DNA from: JBOGXA01 sp050694175
GTDB lineage: Bacteria; Actinomycetota; CADDZG01; WHSQ01
DNA: 64,000 bases
NCBI GenBank assembly: GCA_050694175.1
Contig: JBOGXA010000002.1
Location: 133,945 to 197,944 of the forward strand
Direction: 5' to 3'
This document shows, piece by piece, positions 25,686 to 33,524 of this stretch. The notes under the pieces are model-generated. The model had not been told where the DNA came from, searched no databases, and saw only the letters and a list, made by a program, of their open reading frames with translations. Within the stretch, counting starts at the first letter, position 1; each line of letters starts with the position of its first letter. The position numbers were made by a program, and so were the translations under genes.

Positions 25686-26706
25686 AGACGCTCGGCGCGC
25701 GCCTTGATTCGCAGTTGACCGTCGTCTCGGCGACGCACGAGTCGGTCCCTTCCCCTCCGTCGGCACCGTCGGTGCCCGGGCCCCCGTCGAGGGTGTCGTT
25801 ACCGGCATCTCCCGCCATGAAGTCGTCGTGGCCGCGCCCCTCGATCAGATCGTCTCCGGCCCGGCCGCGCAGCTCGTCGTCCCCGTAGCCGCCGAAGATC
25901 CCGTTGGCCGCGTCCGTTCCGGTGATCACGTCGTCGAACGTCGACCCGGTCGCTCCTTCGAACCCGACGATCGAATCGGACTCGGCTCCGGCCACGCTGT
26001 TGGCCGCCAAATCCACCTGCACACCCCCGGCCGCATCGAAGAACTCCACGAGGTCGGCCGTTCCGGCACCACCATCGAGCACGTCGACGCCGCGCCCACC
26101 CGCGATGACGTCGTCGCCGGCTCCTCCGGCCAGGGTGTCCCGCCCGCGGGCGCCGAAGAAGTCCTCGGGTCCGTCGCTTCCGGTCATGGTGTCGGCCTTA
26201 CTCGTACCGAGGATGCCCTCGACCGCCGGGATCGAGTCGGCGCCCTGGCCGCGGACGCGGTCGAGACCGGTGTCGGCCACGATGCCCTCGTCCGCGGTCG
26301 CGTAGTCGACGTAGTCGAACCCGGCTCCGCCGTTCAGGAGGTCGGAGCCCGGGCCGCCGGCCATGTAGTCGCCGCCGTCCCCGGCCTTGATCCGGTCGTT
26401 GCCCGATCCGCCGAAGACGAAGTCACGGCCCGGCCCCGCGCAGATGAAGTCGCGACCTCCGAAGCCGTCGATCACGTCGCTTCCGCGCCGAGCGACGATA
26501 ACGTCGGTGCCCTGCGTTCCCCGGATGCGGTTGGGGCCGTCGGTGCCCACGATCGTCGCGCGCCGGCCGAAGCACTTGGGAGCGCCCCCATTCGCGGGCT
26601 CCACGTCCAGGATGGACGGACCGATCGCCAGCGCGATCCCCACCGCCACGAGACCCCGGTTGGTGTGACGGGAAACAGTCCCGTGATGGTTGCGACGATC
26701 GGGCAT
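25621..26706 (-). CDS. Secreted calcium-binding RTX-repeat protein
   Basis: 361 residues from ATG 26706 (its ATG overlaps the proS stop as TGATG). A basic N-terminus with a hydrophobic stretch (LVAVGIALAIGPSIL) suggests a secretion signal or anchor. The remainder has many nonapeptide-type repeats ending in GGxGxD (GGSGNDRIKAGDGGD, GGYGDDELRGRAGDD), which form Ca-binding beta-rolls, and closes with CVAETTVNCES. No enzyme domain is seen. The 3' end runs 65 bp into the opposite-strand HAD gene. Function unknown; perhaps a cell-surface or matrix protein. Confidence 0.8.
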   Translation of the reverse strand: MPDRRNHHGTVSRHTNRGLVAVGIALAIGPSILDVEPANGGAPKCFGRRATIVGTDGPNRIRGTQGTDVIVARRGSDVIDGFGGRDFICAGPGRDFVFGGSGNDRIKAGDGGDYMAGGPGSDLLNGGAGFDYVDYATADEGIVADTGLDRVRGQGADSIPAVEGILGTSKADTMTGSDGPEDFFGARGRDTLAGGAGDDVIAGGRGVDVLDGGAGTADLVEFFDAAGGVQVDLAANSVAGAESDSIVGFEGATGSTFDDVITGTDAANGIFGGYGDDELRGRAGDDLIEGRGHDDFMAGDAGNDTLDGGPGTDGADGGEGTDSCVAETTVNCESRRAPSVFSRVQSLREAVRAGRLQGLLR

Positions 26707-28145
26707 CAGTAGGCGCGCGCCCAGATCGCCCGCTCGGCGCCCGGCTTCCCGCAGACCGTGCACGGCGCTCCCGGATCCTCTCGCTCGAGGGGGAGGACAC
26801 GGAGGGTCGCCGCCGTGTCCTCCTTAACCTTCTGCTCGCACGAGATCTCCCCACACCAGGTTCCCTTCCAGAAGCCCAGGCGCTCGTCGATCCCGGTAAC
26901 GAACGAGTCGTAGTCGTCGATGTCGTGCGTGTTCTCGTCGCGAAACACCCGCGCCTGCTCGAACAGCGCGGACTGCACGTCGAGGAGCGCGGCCGCGGCG
27001 CCGGTTACCGCGTCGGCTGTTGGCCGCACGTCCTTCGACCCGGTGACGCGGTTGGCGACGACGACCTGATCGGCCTCGACGTCCTTGGGTCCGATCTCGA
27101 ATCGAAGTGGGACCCCCTTCAGTTCCCATTCGCTGAACTTGTAGCCGGGTCTGTACTGGTCCCGGTCGTCTACTCGCACCTTCACTCCATTTCCGACCAG
27201 AGCGTCACCCACCTTGTTGGCGACTCCGAGCACCGCGCCCCGCTCCTCGTCGGATCGATAGATCGGGACCACCACGACCTGGACGGGCGCCACCGCCGGG
27301 GGGAGGCGCAGCCCCTTATCGTCGCCGTGCACCATGATCGTGCCACCGACCATGCGCGTCGTGAAGCCCCACGACGTTCCCCACGGGTGATCGAGATCGC
27401 CCTTCTCGTTGAGAAACGTCACGTCGTACGCCTTTGAGAAGTTCTGCCCCAGGAAGTGCGACGTCCCGCACTGAAGAGCCTTCGCGTCCCGCATCAGGGC
27501 CTCGATCGTGTACGTGGTGTCCGCGCCCGCAAACTTCTCCGAGTCCGACTTCCGTCCGGGGATGACCGGGATTGCGAGCACGTCTTCGCACACCTCCCGG
27601 TAGACATCGAGCATGCGAAGCACTTCTTCCTGTGCTTCGAGCGCGGTCGCGTGTGCGGTGTGCCCCTCCTGCCACAGGAACTCAGACGTTCGCAGGAACA
27701 AGCGCGTGCGCAACTCCCAGCGCACGACGTTGCACCACTGGTTGTAGAGGAGTGGGAGATCGCGGTAGCTCTGGATCCACCTCCCATAGGCCTGCCAGAT
27801 CGTGGTCTCAGACGTCGGCCGCACAACAAGAGGCTCCTCGAGTTCTTCGCCGCCTGCATGAGTCACAACCGCGAGCTCGGGCGAGAAGCCCTCGACATGC
27901 TCCGCTTCCCGTTCCAGCAACTTCTGGGGGATGAAGAGCGGGAAGTAGAGATTCTCGTGCCCCGTCGCCTTGAAGCGATCGTCGAGTGCTCTCTGAATCG
28001 CCTCCCATATCGCAAAGCCGTGCGGCTTGATGATCATCGTGCCCTTTGCCGGACCGTGCTCGGCCAGCCCCGCCTGTTTGACGACCTCGACGTACCAGGC
28101 CGGGAAATCTTCGCTCTGGCGGGGGAGTTTGCTCGGCGCCATCAT
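26706..28145 (-). CDS. proS: Prolyl-tRNA synthetase, short (archaeal/eukaryotic-like) type
   Basis: 479 residues. Class II motifs: motif 2 around VRPTSETTIWQAYGRWIQSYRDLP and FLWQEGHTAHATALEA, motif 3 around GTSWGFTTRMVGGTIMVHGDDKGLRLPP. There is no editing insert, and the C-terminal end has the four-Cys zinc-type tail (WCGEISCEQK and CTVCGKPGAERAIWARAY), as in archaeal/eukaryotic ProRS. It attaches proline to tRNA-Pro; a tRNA-Pro(GGG) gene lies at 49 kb. It overlaps yjbQ upstream by 4 bp and the RTX gene downstream. Confidence 0.95.
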   Translation of the reverse strand: MMAPSKLPRQSEDFPAWYVEVVKQAGLAEHGPAKGTMIIKPHGFAIWEAIQRALDDRFKATGHENLYFPLFIPQKLLEREAEHVEGFSPELAVVTHAGGEELEEPLVVRPTSETTIWQAYGRWIQSYRDLPLLYNQWCNVVRWELRTRLFLRTSEFLWQEGHTAHATALEAQEEVLRMLDVYREVCEDVLAIPVIPGRKSDSEKFAGADTTYTIEALMRDAKALQCGTSHFLGQNFSKAYDVTFLNEKGDLDHPWGTSWGFTTRMVGGTIMVHGDDKGLRLPPAVAPVQVVVVPIYRSDEERGAVLGVANKVGDALVGNGVKVRVDDRDQYRPGYKFSEWELKGVPLRFEIGPKDVEADQVVVANRVTGSKDVRPTADAVTGAAAALLDVQSALFEQARVFRDENTHDIDDYDSFVTGIDERLGFWKGTWCGEISCEQKVKEDTAATLRVLPLEREDPGAPCTVCGKPGAERAIWARAY

Positions 28146-28528
28146 TCGCCCACTATCTGAACCGTGATCTTTCGTTGCTGCGGCCGGTCCAGCTCAACAA
28201 GGAGCACTCTCTGCCACATTCCCAGCAGCAGCCTCCCATCCGAGGCCGGCAGCACGACCGAGGACGAACCGAGAAGGGCTTGCCGATCCTCTCGCTGGGC
28301 CGATTCCAGGCGGGAAAGCGTTGCGCGTACGTCGGTGAGCAGCCCAGACTCACGCTCGTTTACGACGAGGACGCACGAAGGCTCAGGTGCGAACACGGTG
28401 ACCATGCCGTCGTTTATCCGCGACGCGCGCAACCGATCTTCTATTTCATCGGTTACATCGACGAAGTCGAGCGTACCGAGGGTAGCGGTGCTGCAATCGC
28501 TTAGGTGAGTCCGCATGATCGCCGCCAT
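28142..28528 (-). CDS. yjbQ: YjbQ/UPF0047-family protein
   Basis: 128 residues from ATG 28528 (an in-frame ATG at 28516 is an alternative; the frame stays open to 28624). DVTDEIEDRLRASRINDGMVTVFAPEPSCVLVVNERE and SDGRLLLGMWQRVLLVELDRPQQR match the YjbQ fold, described as secondary thiamine-phosphate synthase activity. The family's trigger HTTAA is here EPSCV, so activity is uncertain. Its stop overlaps proS (ATGATGG). The 146-bp gap to the RNA candidate is divergent. Confidence 0.8.
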   Translation of the reverse strand: MAAIMRTHLSDCSTATLGTLDFVDVTDEIEDRLRASRINDGMVTVFAPEPSCVLVVNERESGLLTDVRATLSRLESAQREDRQALLGSSSVVLPASDGRLLLGMWQRVLLVELDRPQQRKITVQIVGE

Positions 28529-28641
28529 GCTACTTCGCGTCCGGTTCGGGCGATTTCGTTGACGACTTGCCCACAACATGTGGATAACCTGCGCGCATAC
28601 AAGAAAGTTTCGCGTTCCGTACACTTCTTCGTCACGCGCTA

Positions 28642-28670
28642 TTGACGCGACTTTCCGCAGTGTCTATGTT
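28642..28670 (+). promoter_or_regulatory. Sigma-70-type promoter for the structured RNA
   Basis: TTGACG (28642-28647) and TATGTT (28665-28670) are separated by exactly 17 bases. The predicted start, 6-7 bases after the -10, falls at 28676-28677, inside the first bases of the long closing helix. No ribosome site follows. Confidence 0.7.
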
Positions 28671-28673
28671 GCC

Positions 28674-29085
28674 GAATGTCCCAAGCAGCTAACCGGATGG
28701 CCGCAAGCTGGGGGCTCACGAAAGTGGGTCGCACCGGTAGAGGGAAGCCGACACACCCCGGTGGACTCGGCAAGGAAGCAACGGGCAGCGCAACCCGAAG
28801 CTTTCATCCCATACCGGAGCCGGCTCACCACGGTGCAGCCGGCAGCCGCAGCGGTCGAGGGGACGGGAAGCGCAGGGGTAGCGACGGCTCGCCGTCGAGG
28901 CTCCGAGTTTCCACGGGTTCGCCCGAGGGAGCAACCCGTCACCAAGCCGGGAAGTTCCGGTGGGAGGTTCGGTATCCCCGAACGAATCCACCGGACAACC
29001 GGGGGACGGGGTACGGCCGGTTCGCCGGTGTGCTCCGGTCCTACCGTCCGGCCGGCAGGTCGTCGGAAGGTTGCTTGGGACATTT
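28674..29085 (+). ncRNA. Large structured non-coding RNA candidate, class unknown
   Basis: AATGTCCCAAGCA (28675-28687) is exactly complementary to TGCTTGGGACATT (29072-29084), and with G-U pairs the helix extends to 17 bp (28674-28690 with 29069-29085), closing a loop of nearly 380 nt. Inside: a GAAA tetraloop hairpin near 28715-28730; GCCGGCT/AGCCGGC (28819-28825/28837-28843); CGACGG-CTCG-CCGTCG (28882-28897); ACGGGTT/AACCCGT (28913-28919/28933-28939) or an alternative UUCG hairpin; TCCGGTGG/CCACCGGA (28956-28963/28988-28995) carrying GTTCGG/CCGAAC; GGACGG/CCGTCC (29004-29009/29044-29049) enclosing a UUCG hairpin. A CTCGG/CCGAG hairpin follows at 29090-29104. No frame here has protein character. 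It does not show the P4 motif of RNase P, tmRNA ends or SRP core; family unidentified. Confidence 0.7.
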
Positions 29086-29209
29086 TGGTCTCGGATGACC
29101 CGAGTGGCCGGAGGACAACGCTCCAATAACCGGTGCTCCGCCTAAAGCGGACGGGGACGCCCCCCAACCGGCTACCGAGCGGCCCCACCGGACACTCGGG
29201 TCGTCCCTC

Positions 29210-29338
29210 CTCACTGGTTCCCCCGAACCCCCTCCTTTCTTTCTTCTCCGACCGGGTTGCCCTCCGGACTCCCGGCTCTCCGTCGGGGGAACCCCGGCGG
29301 CCCAGCCCGCCTCACTGGTTCCCCCGAACCCCCTCCTT
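29210..29338 (+). repeat. 28-bp direct repeat pair with internal inverted copy
   Basis: The 28-bp unit beginning CTCACTGGTTCCCCCGAACC occurs at 29210-29237 and 29311-29338, 101 bp apart. Each contains the small palindrome GGTTC-CCCC-GAACC, and a reverse copy TCGGGGGAACC lies between them near 29284, so either repeat could pair with it. This is in the leader of the DUF4193 gene. Confidence 0.7.
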
Positions 29339-29354
29339 CTGAACGCTTCAATTT

Positions 29355-29389
29355 GCCGGCCGGCTCCTTTAGGGTTGGCCGCGGCCGGC
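29355..29389 (+). promoter_or_regulatory. Leader hairpin ahead of the DUF4193 gene
   Basis: GCCGGCC (29355-29361) pairs with GGCCGGC (29383-29389) around a 21-base loop, ending 19 bp before the start codon and just upstream of the ribosome site. Together with the repeats at 29210-29338 it suggests control by RNA structure, but no T-run is present. Confidence 0.45.
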
Positions 29390-29408
29390 CCTTAATGGAG
29401 CACGAAGG

Positions 29409-29756
29409 ATGTTCGCGACCGATCACGACCCAGACGAAATCGAAGACCTCGACGAACCGCCCGACGAGCTGGACGAGGAGGAAGAGGACGAGGACCCCCT
29501 CGATGACGATGAGGAGGAAGCGGCGAGTCTCGACGAGCTGCTCGCCCAACGGGCTGCGGCGCGTCGAACCGCGGACGACGACGGGGACATCATGTCGCTC
29601 GTGTCCGAGCCCGACGATTATGTCTGGGAGCCGGTGGTGACGCGAGTGGCGCCGGCCAAACACCGCCAGGAGTTCGTCTGCAATCGTTGCCGCCTGGTGA
29701 AAGCTACGAGCCAGCTGGCGGATCCGCAGCGCGGTCTGTGCCGCGACTGCGTGTGA
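29409..29756 (+). CDS. DUF4193-like acidic zinc-ribbon protein
   Basis: 115 residues. The first 50 residues are extremely acidic (DELDEEEEDEDPLDDDEEEA); then VAPAKHRQEFVCNRCRLVKATSQLADPQ and CRDC at the end give a four-Cys zinc ribbon. Length, acidity and terminal ribbon resemble the DUF4193 family, common in actinobacteria. Function unknown. A GGAG site lies upstream of ATG 29409. The stop overlaps the GTG start of lnt (GTGTGA), so it is coupled to lipoprotein modification genes. Confidence 0.78.
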   Translation: MFATDHDPDEIEDLDEPPDELDEEEEDEDPLDDDEEEAASLDELLAQRAAARRTADDDGDIMSLVSEPDDYVWEPVVTRVAPAKHRQEFVCNRCRLVKATSQLADPQRGLCRDCV

Positions 29757-31270
29757 GCGAGTCGTCCGGCCCATCTCGACGGGATCGGGCGCGCGCCGCG
29801 CTTTCCTGCGTCGCGGGAGGCGCACTGCTGAGCCTCGCGTTCCCCGAGCCCGATCTCGCCCCCCTCGCGTGGGTGTGTGTGGCACCCCTGCTGATAGCCG
29901 TGGATGGAACCGGGCCCGCGCGCGCTCTCGGCCTCGGCTATTTGTTTGGCATCGCCTTCTTCGCACTGTTGCTGTCGTGGATAACCCTTGTCGGCTACGT
30001 TGCCTGGGTTGTCCTCGTTCTGCTGCAGGCTGCCTATCTCGGAGTGTTCGCCTCGCTCGTGGCGCTGGCCGGACGACGGATGCCGCGCCTTTGGGTGATT
30101 GCCGTGACCCCCGTCCTGTGGGTCGCCGTCGACTACCTGCGGGCCACTTTCCCGGTGGGGGGGTTCACGTGGGGCCAGCTCGCGCAGAGCCAGCACGATC
30201 TCCGCTGGTTGCTGCGGCCGGCCGCCCTCGGGGGAGGGTGGGCTGTCACCTTCCTGCTCGTTGTCGTCAACGCGACCATTGCGTGGGCGTGGCTGCGGTA
30301 CAGGGCCGGTGACCGGCGGGGACCGGCGGTCGCGCTGGTCGGAGCCGCCGTCGCCCTCGCGGCGCCCCTCCTGTTGCCGCGCCGGGACGCAACCGGGCCG
30401 CCCCTCGACGTCGCGATTGTCCAGGGCAACCTGCCGCGCGACTTCCAGGGCAGCTTCTTCGACAAGAATCTCGAGATACTCGACAACCACGTGCGCCTAA
30501 CCGAGAGGCTGGCCGCGAACCCGCCGGACCTGGTGGTGTGGCCGGAGAGCTCGGTGGGGGAGGACCTCGAGGAGGTCCCCGAGATGCGCCGCGGTGTCGC
30601 CCGGGCGGCGCGCGCCGTCGGCGCGCCGCTGATCGTGGGGGGCAACCTCGACGCCGGACCCGACCATTACCGGGTCATGGCTTTCGAGATCGACCCCATC
30701 GGACGGATAGCCGACCGCTACCAGAAGACGCACCTCGTCCCGTTCGGCGAGTACGTCCCCGCCCGCTCCCTGTTCGAGTGGATCCCGATGCTCGAGCAGG
30801 TCCCGCGCGACGCGATCGCGGCGGACGAGCCCGCCGTCTTCGACGTCGCCGGGGGCCCGGTGGCCCCGGTCATATCGTTCGAGGGCGACTTTGGTTCCCT
30901 TGTAAGGGAACGAATGGACGCGGGGGGTCGCCTCCTGGTGGTCGCGACCAACACCTCGACGTGGGGGGAGTCGTGGGCCAGCGCCCAGCATGTGGCATTC
31001 AGCCAGTTGCGGGCGGCGGAGAACGGCGTGTGGGTCGCCCACGGAGCACTCAACGGGATCTCGGCCTTCGTCGACCCCGAGGGACGCGTGGTGTCTGCAA
31101 CGCCTTTGTGGGAGTCGAGCGTTCTTCGGGGCACGATCCGCTTCGCCGAGGACATCACTTTCTACGCCCGGGCCGGTGACTGGCTGCCTCTCGGCTGCGT
31201 GGGACTCACGGTGTTCGGGTCGGTGCTCTTCGCAGCGAGCGGCGTTCGCCGCCGGAGGACGTTGGTGTGA
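29753..31270 (+). CDS. lnt: Apolipoprotein N-acyltransferase homologue with Ser in place of catalytic Cys
   Basis: 505 residues from GTG 29753. The first ~210 residues hold six membrane helices, followed by a periplasmic nitrilase-type domain starting at DVAIVQGNLP. Of the catalytic triad, Glu265 (VVWPESS) and Lys325 (YQKTHLVPFGEYVP) are present, but the third position reads VISFEGDFG: Ser375 stands where the family has Cys (ICYE/ICFE). In known Lnt the Cys forms the acyl-enzyme. The enzyme may be inactive, use Ser, or have another role. The stop overlaps the ppm start, matching the Lnt-Ppm1 association of mycobacteria. Confidence 0.88.
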   Translation: MSESSGPSRRDRARAALSCVAGGALLSLAFPEPDLAPLAWVCVAPLLIAVDGTGPARALGLGYLFGIAFFALLLSWITLVGYVAWVVLVLLQAAYLGVFASLVALAGRRMPRLWVIAVTPVLWVAVDYLRATFPVGGFTWGQLAQSQHDLRWLLRPAALGGGWAVTFLLVVVNATIAWAWLRYRAGDRRGPAVALVGAAVALAAPLLLPRRDATGPPLDVAIVQGNLPRDFQGSFFDKNLEILDNHVRLTERLAANPPDLVVWPESSVGEDLEEVPEMRRGVARAARAVGAPLIVGGNLDAGPDHYRVMAFEIDPIGRIADRYQKTHLVPFGEYVPARSLFEWIPMLEQVPRDAIAADEPAVFDVAGGPVAPVISFEGDFGSLVRERMDAGGRLLVVATNTSTWGESWASAQHVAFSQLRAAENGVWVAHGALNGISAFVDPEGRVVSATPLWESSVLRGTIRFAEDITFYARAGDWLPLGCVGLTVFGSVLFAASGVRRRRTLV

Positions 31271-31998
31271 ACGCGTCCTCTCGGGCCGTCGTCGTGCTGC
31301 CGACCTACAACGAGCGCGGTCACATCACGGAGGTGATCGACCGGCTGATCGCGGCCGTAGGTCCGGAGGTAGATGTGATGGTCGTCGACGACGGCTCGCC
31401 GGATAGGACGGCCGATGCCGTGAGGGCTCACCCTGCCTACGATCGCATCACCCTTCTCGAACGGCCCTCGAAGCTGGGCCTCGCAAGCGCCTATCTCGAC
31501 GCCTTCGGACGGGCCCTCGACGCCGACTACGCGGCCATCGTCCAGATAGACGCGGATCTGTCGCACGATCCCGCAGATGTCCCGCGGTTGCTCGAGGCCC
31601 TGGACGACGCCGATCTGGTGATCGGCTCGCGCTACGTCCCAGGAGGCCGGATCGAGAACTGGAGCAACCTGCGTCGGGCTCTGTCCCGGGCCGGCAACCT
31701 CTACGCCCGCGCGTGGTGCGGCTGGGCGCTGCGCGATGCGACGAGCGGCCTGCGCGCATTCAAGGCCGGCGCAATTCGCGCCGCCGAGTTCGCCGGGGTC
31801 ACCAGCGAGGGGTATGCGTTCCAGATCGAGATGGCGTACCGGGTAGCGAGGGCCGGCGGGGTTGTTCGCGAGATCCCGATCACGTTCGTCGAGCGCCACA
31901 AGGGGAAGTCCAAGCTGAGCAGGGGGATTGTGCTGGAGGCACTGGTCCGGGTGCCCGGATGGGGCCTCCGCTACCGGTTCACGCGCGGCGCGGGCTAG
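31267..31998 (+). CDS. ppm1: Polyprenol-phosphate mannose synthase (GT2 family)
   Basis: 243 residues. GT2 motifs: VVLPTYNERGHI, MVVDDGSPDRTADAV, the DxD-like QIDADLSHDPADVPRL, and the end domain ITFVERHKGKSKLSRG typical of dolichol/polyprenol-phosphate mannose synthases. No C-terminal membrane anchor, so it probably relies on the upstream Lnt membrane domain. It makes polyprenyl-phosphate-mannose for lipoglycan and protein mannosylation. GTG 31267 overlaps lnt. A PIG-V-like transferase that would use polyprenyl-P-mannose lies at 35.5 kb. Confidence 0.9.
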   Translation: MNASSRAVVVLPTYNERGHITEVIDRLIAAVGPEVDVMVVDDGSPDRTADAVRAHPAYDRITLLERPSKLGLASAYLDAFGRALDADYAAIVQIDADLSHDPADVPRLLEALDDADLVIGSRYVPGGRIENWSNLRRALSRAGNLYARAWCGWALRDATSGLRAFKAGAIRAAEFAGVTSEGYAFQIEMAYRVARAGGVVREIPITFVERHKGKSKLSRGIVLEALVRVPGWGLRYRFTRGAG

Positions 31999-32740
31999 CG
32001 GCCCTCACCTCATCGACGAAGCGCTCGATAGCCCTTACGTGGGAGCCCCTCCAGTAGACCTTGTCGCACCCCTCGCACAACCAGTATTCGTCGTAATGAG
32101 TCCGGGTCGCGGGCGTAAGCCGGTGCTCGACCGCCGACGCCGCGACCGGATGAAGGGTGCTGTTGCAATTCGCACAGCGTGACAGGGGAGCCACGGAGTC
32201 GAAGAGATCGAATCTCTCGATCACCTCCACCACCTGCGATCGGGGGACTCGTTCGCGAACGAAGTACCCGTGCGTCAGAGCTCGGTGTTTGAGCGCGCCG
32301 ACATCGCGCGTCAGAAGCACCCGCCGTTCGGCCACCGATATGGCCACGAGCTCGGCGTCGGAGAGATCCTTCGGGTACTTCGCATCGAAGCCGAGCAGTC
32401 GCAGATACCGAGCGAGCCCCCCGAGGTTCGCGTCGACGACGAATCTCGGGTGACGCAGGGGGGCCGGCCGGAGCCGGGTCACCGGCGAGACGTCGAAACT
32501 CTCGAACATCGGGTAGATCGAGAGCCGGTCACCGGGGCTGATGCGATGCAAGAACGAGACCGACTCGTCGTTCACGAGGACGACGTCGACTTCCGTGTGC
32601 GGCACACCGAGCGCCTCGACGGCGTCCTTGACAGTGGCCCCGAAAGCGAAGTCGGCCTCGAATGTCGTGTACCGGCGATCGCCCGGCAGGAAGTCGTTCA
32701 ACTCGGCATAGAAGCGGAATTGCGCGGCGCCGCCCTTCAT
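31979..32740 (-). CDS. Ubiquitin-like + Mut7-C RNase-domain protein
   Basis: 253 residues from ATG 32740. The first ~85 residues form a ubiquitin-like beta-grasp (AVEALGVPHTEVDVVLVNDESV). From RHPRFVVDANLGGLARYLRLLGFDAKY onward comes the Mut7-C (PIN-like) domain with catalytic Asp in VVDAN and LLTRDVGALK, followed by a C-terminal zinc ribbon (CANC and CEGC). This architecture is known in bacteria as a standalone RNase candidate. Its 3' end overlaps the ppm gene by 20 bp (convergent). Confidence 0.88.
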   Translation of the reverse strand: MKGGAAQFRFYAELNDFLPGDRRYTTFEADFAFGATVKDAVEALGVPHTEVDVVLVNDESVSFLHRISPGDRLSIYPMFESFDVSPVTRLRPAPLRHPRFVVDANLGGLARYLRLLGFDAKYPKDLSDAELVAISVAERRVLLTRDVGALKHRALTHGYFVRERVPRSQVVEVIERFDLFDSVAPLSRCANCNSTLHPVAASAVEHRLTPATRTHYDEYWLCEGCDKVYWRGSHVRAIERFVDEVRAASPRRA

Positions 32741-32746
32741 GGGCAA

Positions 32747-32971
32747 CTAAGGCTGGCGAGAGTGGCTATCTGTGTGGGCTTGCAGGCCGGCTGCGAGGGC
32801 GTCGATCCGCGCGTCTAGACGAGCTGCGAGGGCATCGATCCGCGCATCTAGACGAGCTGCGAGGGCATCGATCTGCGAGTTGATCGAATCGATCTTTGCA
32901 GCGAGGAACCAGAAGTTCCCGAAGAGGGTCGCGGCCAGCAGCCCGATCGCCGTCCATGCCACCTGCTCCAT
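32747..32971 (-). CDS. Small membrane-anchored repeat coiled-coil protein
   Basis: 74 residues. ATG 32971 is chosen because a GGAGG site lies 9 bases upstream; an ATG two codons earlier is too close. AWTAIGLLAATLFGNFWFLAAK is one membrane helix, then an 11-residue repeat (LDARIDALAAR) three times, also visible as a 33-bp DNA repeat around 32797-32880. The same design and the same helix start (AWTAIGLLAATL) occur in the gene at 56768. Function unknown. Confidence 0.6.
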   Translation of the reverse strand: MEQVAWTAIGLLAATLFGNFWFLAAKIDSINSQIDALAARLDARIDALAARLDARIDALAAGLQAHTDSHSRQP

Positions 32972-33081
32972 TGTCATCCACCTCCAGTCTAGAACCATGG
33001 GCCTGGAAGAGCAGTACCACTGGGGTGCGACACACAATGCGGCAGAATAGGGTCGGAGGCACACGAAAGGGGCTAACGCCG

Positions 33082-33423
33082 ATGCCGAATATCGACGACT
33101 ATCGCTTCGGTCACATCGTCATCGACGGCCTAGAACACACGCGCGATGTGATCGTGCTCCCGGATCGTGTCGTAGACAACTGGTGGCGGGTGGACGGCCA
33201 TTCGCTCGTGATCGAAGATCTCGCAGATGTCCTCGACGACCTTCCCGAGCGCCTGGTGGTTGGAACCGGCGCGTACGGACGGATGGAGCCTGACCCCAAC
33301 GCCCTCAACGAATTGAGGAGCCGGGGGATCGAGATTGAAGTGCTCGAGACGGCAGAGGCGGTGCGCCGATACTCGGCCCTCGACGCCGCGGCGACCGCAG
33401 CCGCGCTGCATCTAACCTGTTGA
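33082..33423 (+). CDS. Mth938/DUF498-domain protein
   Basis: 113 residues from ATG 33082 with a GAAAGGGG site. IDDYRFGHIVIDGLEHTRDVIVLPDRVVDNWWR and LVVGTGAYGRMEPDPNALNELRSRGIEIEVLETAEAVRRYSAL match the DUF498/NDUFAF3 family of small proteins with a conserved Gly-rich pocket (VGTGAYG). Function in bacteria is unknown. Frame extends upstream over the opposite-strand gene without protein character. Confidence 0.8.
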   Translation: MPNIDDYRFGHIVIDGLEHTRDVIVLPDRVVDNWWRVDGHSLVIEDLADVLDDLPERLVVGTGAYGRMEPDPNALNELRSRGIEIEVLETAEAVRRYSALDAAATAAALHLTC

Positions 33424-33524
33424 GCCCCGGGCTGGCTTGAAGACGCTCGCGCGATCCAAACGCCCGCTCCGGAAGCCACCTCGGGAATCGACCTTCGGGC
33501 CCGGACCCGATATCCCATAATTGC

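Noticed and set aside
28579..28587. Perfect DnaA box (TGTGGATAA)
   Set aside because: Only one copy; no cluster, dnaA or dnaN nearby, so not an origin.
28675..29085. RNase P RNA or tmRNA identity for the structured RNA
   Set aside because: The closing helix and size fit RNase P, but the GAGGAAAGTCC and ACAGAA-type conserved segments are missing, and no tRNA-like ends or tag frame for tmRNA are seen.
28578..29129. Open frames of 140-183 codons over the RNA candidate on both strands
   Set aside because: No conserved motif, no good ribosome site, and the sequence is better explained by base-pairing.
29210..29338. CRISPR-like repeats
   Set aside because: Only two copies and no cas genes; the spacer is itself related to the repeat by inversion.
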